In this document: piece after piece, positions 6,431-10,108 of the stretch | How positions within the stretch are numbered: the first letter of the stretch is position 1 | Layout of the letters: every line of letters begins with the position of its first letter | The notes under the pieces: generated by a model | What the model saw: only the letters and a program-made list of their open reading frames with translations | Database searches by the model: none | What the model was told of the DNA's origin: nothing | Made by a program: the position numbers and the translations under genes | Source of the DNA: Myroides sp. | GTDB lineage: Bacteria > Bacteroidota > Bacteroidia > Flavobacteriales > Flavobacteriaceae | Assembly: GCA_018384465.1 (NCBI GenBank) | Contig: JAHAYQ010000145.1 | Location: forward strand, 1 to 10,108 | DNA length: 10,108 nt | Direction: 5' to 3'

Positions 6431-8748
6431 TGACCGAAGATAAAGACAACGTTATAAATTTAAAAGAAGAATTATTTAAGTATTTGGTGCATTGGCGCTG
6501 GTTTGTATTAAGTGTTTTTTTATCGCTTATTGCGGCATTCTTATATTTAACAGTTACGCCTAAGTCCTATAACATTGCAACTAAAATTTTAATTAAGGAT
6601 GAAAAAAGCAACGATCTTGCCAATCAATTAAGTGCTTTTTCTGAAATGAGTTTACTAGGAAACTCTAAAAACAATATTGAGAACGAAGTAGAGATTTTAA
6701 AATCACGTACGTTAATATATAATACGCTTGATTCATTAAAGTTAAACATTCAATATTTAGATACCTCTGAAGTCATTTCTAAAGATCTTTACAAAAAATC
6801 ACCTGTAAAGCTTATATGGAATAATGAACATATAAGTAAAAAAACAACTATCGTACTATCTAACATAGAAGATAACTCATTTGATGTATCTGTAAATGAC
6901 GAAAAAATTGATGGCGGTACTTTCGGGAAAACAATAAATAGCGAATTTGGATCATTCATTATCAATAGAACAGCGGCGATTAATGATTTAAATACAATTA
7001 CTATTAATGTATTTCCAAAAATCGCACAAGCAGAAGATTATCAAAAAAATTTAAACGTTTCACCTACCAGTAAAACTAGTAGTATTATTGATGTTTCAAT
7101 AATCGATCAAACCCCTGAAAAAGCTGTCGATTTTTTAAACACCTTAGTTTTCAATTATAATTTAGCAGGCGTTAAAGACAAACGTTATATATCAGAAAAT
7201 ACATCTAACTTTATTTCTGACCGTTTAGATTTAATTGCAACTGAGTTAGGCGATGTGGAATCACAGGTTGAAGGCTATAAAAACACAAACAACTTATCGG
7301 ATATTGAAACCGAGGTAAAATTGTATTTAGATAATTTATCTTCTTTTGAAAAATCAGTAGTTCAAAATGAAACAAAGATAAATGTAGTTAATAGTTTAAT
7401 ATCGCACATTAGTAAATCTAAACAAGACGAATTAGTTCCTGGAGGTTTATTAAATGATGATGCAAGCTCAGAAAGTTTCATACAAGAAATTAATCATCTA
7501 ATTCTTGAAAAACAAAAGCTAAGCATTAGTGCCACTAGTGAAAACGCTGCATATATTGAATTAGAAAATCAAATTCGTGCGTTAAAAGCAAATTTATTAG
7601 CAAGCTTAAGAAGAAATTTAAGTTCGTTACAGATTATTAAAAACGATTATAAGCGTCAAGAGTCCGAAATGCAGTCAAAATTAGCTCAGGTTCCCCGTCA
7701 GGAAAGAGAGTTTAGAATCATTGACCGCCAGCAAAAGGTTAAAGAAGCTTTGTATTTATTTTTACTTCAAAAAAGAGAAGAAACCAACATTACTTTGGCA
7801 GCAACCGATATGAATGCAAAAGTAATTGATAAAGCCATTGTAACTGACAAACCTGTAGCACCAAAAACAATGATTATTTTGCTGGCTGCATTAGTTTTAG
7901 GAGGTCTAATTCCTTTCTTAGTAATTTATGTAAAGAACTTATTAGATACTAAAATTAAAACTCGATTTGATATAACAGATAACTCTAACATCCCGTTTTT
8001 GGGCGATGTACCTACATCTGAATCAAGCGACGAATTAATGGAATTAAGTAGCAGATCAAGTGCCGCCGAAGCTATTAGAATTGTTCGTACCAACTTAGAT
8101 TTTATCCTATCAGAAAAAGCAGAAGATGAATGCAAGGTAATTTTCTTAACATCAACCATATCAGGTGAAGGGAAAACATTTGTATCAGCTAATTTAGCAG
8201 CTACTTTCTCGCTTTCAGGTAAAAAAGTATTGCTAATGGGATTAGATTTAAGAAATCCAAAATTGTACGAATATTTGAAAGTAAATCCGTTAGGAATATC
8301 TAACTATATTACAACTAATAATAAACCATTAAAAGATTTTATTTTACCTGTTGAAGGATATGACAATTTTGATGTTTTATCATCTGGATCAATTCCACCA
8401 AATCCAACAGAGATTTTAATGAGTAAGAAAATTAAAGAAATTTTTGACGAATTAAAAGCTCAATACGATTATATAATTGTGGATACAGCGCCAGTAAGTT
8501 TAGTAACCGATACCTTATTGATTAGTAAACACGCCGATGCTACTATTTATGTAGTACGCGCTAACAAAATTGACAAAGATATGTTACGCATTCCAAATGA
8601 TTTATATAGAGATAATAAGTTAACTAAACTTACGTTTGTTCTTAACGATTCTGATGTAACTAAAGGATATGGTTACGGATATGGTTACGGATATGGTAAT
8701 GTTGTTGAAGTTAAACCTCTATGGAAAAGGATTTTAGGAATAAAATAA
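6430..8748 (+). CDS. wzc: Wzc-type polysaccharide co-polymerase and tyrosine autokinase (BY-kinase)
   Basis: Inner-membrane protein of 772 residues that sets chain length and controls polymer export through cyclic tyrosine phosphorylation. Layout: Wzz domain with membrane helix 1 (about 23-42), a long periplasmic part rich in predicted helix (about 250-450), a GNVR-type segment (about 418-460, RQEREFRIIDRQQKVKEALY), and membrane helix 2 (481-501) preceded by a Pro-containing stretch. The cytosolic BY-kinase has the oligomerisation motif ExxRxxR (E547, R550, R553), Walker A SGEGKT (578-583), Walker A' VLLMGLDLRNP (600-610) and Walker B YIIVDTAP (681-688). G604 replaces the first Asp usual in Walker A', while D606 remains. 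The tail holds five tyrosines alternating with glycine (Y747-Y755), the expected autophosphorylation cluster. It is full length and fused, unlike the split kinases of Firmicutes. It is the last gene before a strong terminator, and no phosphatase gene lies beside it. Confidence 0.94.
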   Translation: MTEDKDNVINLKEELFKYLVHWRWFVLSVFLSLIAAFLYLTVTPKSYNIATKILIKDEKSNDLANQLSAFSEMSLLGNSKNNIENEVEILKSRTLIYNTLDSLKLNIQYLDTSEVISKDLYKKSPVKLIWNNEHISKKTTIVLSNIEDNSFDVSVNDEKIDGGTFGKTINSEFGSFIINRTAAINDLNTITINVFPKIAQAEDYQKNLNVSPTSKTSSIIDVSIIDQTPEKAVDFLNTLVFNYNLAGVKDKRYISENTSNFISDRLDLIATELGDVESQVEGYKNTNNLSDIETEVKLYLDNLSSFEKSVVQNETKINVVNSLISHISKSKQDELVPGGLLNDDASSESFIQEINHLILEKQKLSISATSENAAYIELENQIRALKANLLASLRRNLSSLQIIKNDYKRQESEMQSKLAQVPRQEREFRIIDRQQKVKEALYLFLLQKREETNITLAATDMNAKVIDKAIVTDKPVAPKTMIILLAALVLGGLIPFLVIYVKNLLDTKIKTRFDITDNSNIPFLGDVPTSESSDELMELSSRSSAAEAIRIVRTNLDFILSEKAEDECKVIFLTSTISGEGKTFVSANLAATFSLSGKKVLLMGLDLRNPKLYEYLKVNPLGISNYITTNNKPLKDFILPVEGYDNFDVLSSGSIPPNPTEILMSKKIKEIFDELKAQYDYIIVDTAPVSLVTDTLLISKHADATIYVVRANKIDKDMLRIPNDLYRDNKLTKLTFVLNDSDVTKGYGYGYGYGYGNVVEVKPLWKRILGIK
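8665..8700 (+). repeat. In-frame 12-bp tandem repeat encoding the Tyr-Gly tail of Wzc
   Basis: The unit GGATATGGTTAC occurs twice exactly (8665-8676, 8677-8688), and a third copy (8689-8700) differs only in its last bases, GTAAT for GTTAC. Each unit is four codons, Gly-Tyr-Gly-Tyr, and starts on a codon boundary (codon 746). Gain or loss of a unit would change the number of tyrosines by two without shifting the frame. Confidence 0.85.
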
Positions 8749-8763
8749 ATCTTATATCATAAA

Positions 8764-8804
8764 AAAGAAGCCGTCTCAATGCTAAAATTTGAAACGGCTT
8801 CTTT
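8764..8804. terminator. Rho-independent terminator after wzc
   Basis: AAAGAAGCCGT (8764-8774) pairs perfectly with ACGGCTTCTTT (8794-8804), an 11-bp stem. A further seven positions inside can pair with one C/A mismatch (8773-8779 with 8789-8795, overlapping the stem end). The plus-strand RNA continues CTTTT. On the minus strand the stem is followed by six further T residues, so it can act in both directions. It begins 15 bases after the wzc stop and closes the cassette. Confidence 0.85.
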
Positions 8805-8810
8805 CTTTTC

Positions 8811-8930
8811 ATAATTTATGTTAATAAATCGGTGAAAGATATCGAAGATGAGAACTTTAAAATTACATCGGTTAAAGCTTCTATAACTCGGGAAGATGGA
8901 ACTAAAGTGGAATTATCTGAAGTTTATTAA
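8811..8930 (+). pseudogene. 3' remnant of an unrecognised gene
   Basis: One frame is open from 8793 to the TAA at 8928-8930. From about 8820 its translation looks like real protein: charged and mixed, for example VKDIEDENFKITSVKASI followed by REDGTKVELSEVY. It has no ATG; the only possible start is GTG at 8832, which would give 32 residues. The open frame extends backwards into the wzc terminator, where coding is implausible. It is followed five bases later by its own strong terminator, as expected for the end of a gene. The simplest reading is the C-terminal tail of a gene whose 5' part was removed when the polysaccharide cassette arrived or was rearranged. I do not recognise the protein family. 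Chance coding-like sequence or a tiny real gene are alternatives. Confidence 0.4.
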
Positions 8931-8934
8931 ACAA

Positions 8935-8959
8935 AAATCCTCTTATATTAAGAGGATTT
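8935..8959. terminator. Bidirectional rho-independent terminator
   Basis: AAATCCTCTTA (8935-8945) pairs perfectly with TAAGAGGATTT (8949-8959), an 11-bp stem with a three-base loop. On the minus strand it is followed by TT and G then more T residues, giving a good U-tract for transcripts coming from menE. On the plus strand the following CCTGTTTTATTT is a weaker tract. It probably serves both the vanished upstream gene and menE. Confidence 0.8.
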
Positions 8960-9005
8960 CCTGTTTTATTTAAAACGATTTAACGTGAATACTTTTTAAA
9001 AGAAT

Positions 9006-9031
9006 GAAAATAGTTACCCTAAACTATTTTC
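9006..9031. terminator. Weak AT-rich hairpin just downstream of menE
   Basis: GAAAATAGTT (9006-9015) pairs perfectly with AACTATTTTC (9022-9031), a 10-bp stem with a six-base loop, lying 18 bases beyond the menE stop. On the minus strand it is followed by CATTCTTTT. GC content is low and the T-tract is interrupted, so it may only assist the stronger terminator further on or protect the menE 3' end. Confidence 0.45.
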
Positions 9032-9048
9032 TAAAAATGTAAACTTTG

Positions 9049-10098
9049 TTAAACTTGAACTGATTCATTAATTGTTTCTCTTCTTAAAACTTTTCCGGTA
9101 GGAGTTTCTTTAAACTTGTTTACAAAAATAGTTTCTTTGGGTTTTTCAAATTTTTCTAAACTAGAAAATGCTTCGGGTACTAATGTGTAAGGAGCATGTT
9201 CTATAACTAAAACCAATTTTTGACCTAACTCTACATCTTCTTTTCCAATTACATAAAAACGGTACGGAATATAGTCTGCCAGTTTTTGTTCAATAATTTC
9301 GGGTACCAATTTTACGCCACCGCTATTAACCAAATTGTCGTATCTGCCAATCCATGCAAACTGGATATCATTGGGCATTTCAACCAAGTCATTGGTTACA
9401 ATTAAATTATCAGAAACCAAAGGAGCTTCAATAACCAAACAACCTCTTTCATCTTGCGAAATATTAGCGTGTGGTAACACTGTAAAATAATTTTCATTAA
9501 TACGTTTAGCAGCAATATGGGTAATTGTTTCGGTCATTCCGTATGTTTCGTAAACATTTACCATCATTTCGTTTAAAATGCTCTTGGTATTCTCGTTTAA
9601 TTTTGCTCCGCCAACAATCAAGGTTTTACATTGTTCTATTTGTGTTATAGAATTATGTACTTGTAAGGGCACCATTGCAACAAAATCGTAAATTTTGTCA
9701 TTGTTTTTTAAAGGTTCTTTGGTTGGGTTCACAAAATCGAGTTCTAAACCAAGTACAACTGCACGAATAAACATCATTTTACCTGCAATATAATGTGTAG
9801 GTAAACAAAGTAAGGCTTTGTCTTTGGGCTGAAGCCTAAAAAACTCACCTGTTGCCAAGGCAGATGCTTCCATGGCTTCTTTGCTTAATTTTACTTCTTT
9901 AGGTTTTCCTGTGGTACCAGAGGTGGTTAAACTTATATAATCATTATCATCAAACCATTCTAAAATTAAATTACCTAAATCTTTTTCATGTGCTTCACCA
10001 TCGCGAATTAAAGTAATTGCTAATTCGCTTATGCTTTCTTTATTGTAAGTGTGTCCATTAAGCTTAAAATCGGGGTGTATGCAAATTTTCTTTTCCAT
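9049..10098 (-). CDS. menE: o-Succinylbenzoate-CoA ligase MenE (short AMP-dependent synthetase)
   Basis: Cytosolic adenylate-forming enzyme that activates o-succinylbenzoate to its CoA thioester in menaquinone synthesis; menaquinone is the usual respiratory quinone of Bacteroidota. It has 349 residues. Core motifs are the P-loop LTTSGTTGKPKEV (57-69), the A5 motif YETYGMTET (183-191), the hinge region WIGRYDNLVNSGGVKLVPE (249-267) and the C-terminal TPTGK (332-336) with catalytic K336. It lacks about 100 N-terminal residues present in E. coli and Bacillus MenE but keeps all adenylation motifs, so it looks like a naturally short version rather than a broken gene. The motif VNSGGVKLVPEIIE supports MenE over other acyl-CoA ligases. 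The ATG lies at 10098-10096; only ten bases upstream are visible, so other men genes cannot be seen. It converges on wzc. An unrelated acyl-CoA ligase is a less likely alternative. Confidence 0.9.
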   Translation of the reverse strand: MEKKICIHPDFKLNGHTYNKESISELAITLIRDGEAHEKDLGNLILEWFDDNDYISLTTSGTTGKPKEVKLSKEAMEASALATGEFFRLQPKDKALLCLPTHYIAGKMMFIRAVVLGLELDFVNPTKEPLKNNDKIYDFVAMVPLQVHNSITQIEQCKTLIVGGAKLNENTKSILNEMMVNVYETYGMTETITHIAAKRINENYFTVLPHANISQDERGCLVIEAPLVSDNLIVTNDLVEMPNDIQFAWIGRYDNLVNSGGVKLVPEIIEQKLADYIPYRFYVIGKEDVELGQKLVLVIEHAPYTLVPEAFSSLEKFEKPKETIFVNKFKETPTGKVLRRETINESVQV

Positions 10099-10108
10099 AA
10101 TTAAATAG

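Noticed and set aside
5073..8159. Minus-strand open frames within the dehydratase gene (5073-5279) and wzc (7926-8159)
   Set aside because: Shadows of conserved coding sequence, including the catalytic and kinase domains on the other strand.
8744..8830. 8-bp direct repeat AATAAATC at 8744-8751 and 8823-8830 flanking the wzc terminator, possibly a target-site duplication or deletion scar
   Set aside because: Short and AT-rich, easily expected by chance here; no inverted repeats or transposase between the copies. It could be revisited if strain comparison confirms a junction.
8764..8959. Two hairpins spaced about 130 bp apart as a possible small repeat array or CRISPR-like element
   Set aside because: The two hairpins have unrelated sequences and each fits an ordinary terminator; no repeated unit with spacers.
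9049..10098. menE read as N-terminally truncated pseudogene because it is about 100 residues shorter than E. coli MenE
   Set aside because: All adenylation motifs and the C-terminal catalytic lysine are present, the frame is intact with a good ATG, and short MenE proteins are known to me from Bacteroidota.
1..10108. Search for defence genes, insertion sequences, integrase, tRNA or rRNA genes
   Set aside because: No transposase, integrase, nuclease or toxin-antitoxin motif and no tRNA-like cloverleaf seen; apart from recQ and menE, the genes are surface-glycan and Tat functions.

Overview
The window is AT-rich chromosomal DNA from a member of the Bacteroidota, most likely a Flavobacteriaceae-type bacterium. 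The evidence is low GC, start codons without Shine-Dalgarno sequences, promoter candidates matching the Bacteroidota pattern (TTTG about 19 bp upstream of TAnnTTTG), a Bacteroidota-style short MenE, and a tyrosine kinase ending in a Tyr-Gly repeat. The exact genus cannot be told from the sequence.

Layout. Positions 1-1016 (minus) hold the 5' two-fifths or so of recQ, cut by the window edge. A 90-bp divergent promoter region (1017-1106) separates it from a tightly packed plus-strand run: kdsD (1107-2075), tatC (2072-2911) and lptB (2914-3654). After a 66-bp gap with its own good promoter and a perfect 18-bp palindrome comes a three-gene surface-polysaccharide cassette. It consists of a membrane-bound nucleotide-sugar 4,6-dehydratase of the WbpM/CapD family (3721-5649), a Wza-type outer-membrane export lipoprotein (5654-6430) and a Wzc-type co-polymerase/tyrosine autokinase (6430-8748). 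The cassette stops at a strong terminator. The 300-bp gap that follows (8749-9048) holds that terminator, a short open stretch that looks like the 3' end of a lost gene, a second bidirectional terminator and a weak AT hairpin. On the minus strand, convergent with wzc, lies menE (9049-10098).

How the genes fit together. KdsD makes the arabinose 5-phosphate precursor of Kdo for the LPS inner core, and LptB powers LPS extraction from the inner membrane. The dehydratase makes a 6-deoxy-4-keto sugar nucleotide for O-antigen, capsule or exopolysaccharide, and Wza/Wzc control chain length and export. The theme is therefore outer-surface glycan biogenesis, with the Tat translocase channel subunit embedded in the LPS operon and two housekeeping genes (recQ, menE) on the flanks.

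I found no clear evidence of a new defence, mobile or regulatory system. The points most worth a second look are the truncated gene remnant between two terminators after wzc, the in-frame 12-bp repeat setting the number of C-terminal tyrosines in Wzc, the altered Walker A' motif of that kinase, the palindrome overlapping the cassette promoter, and the absence of glycosyltransferases or a cognate phosphatase next to wza-wzc.
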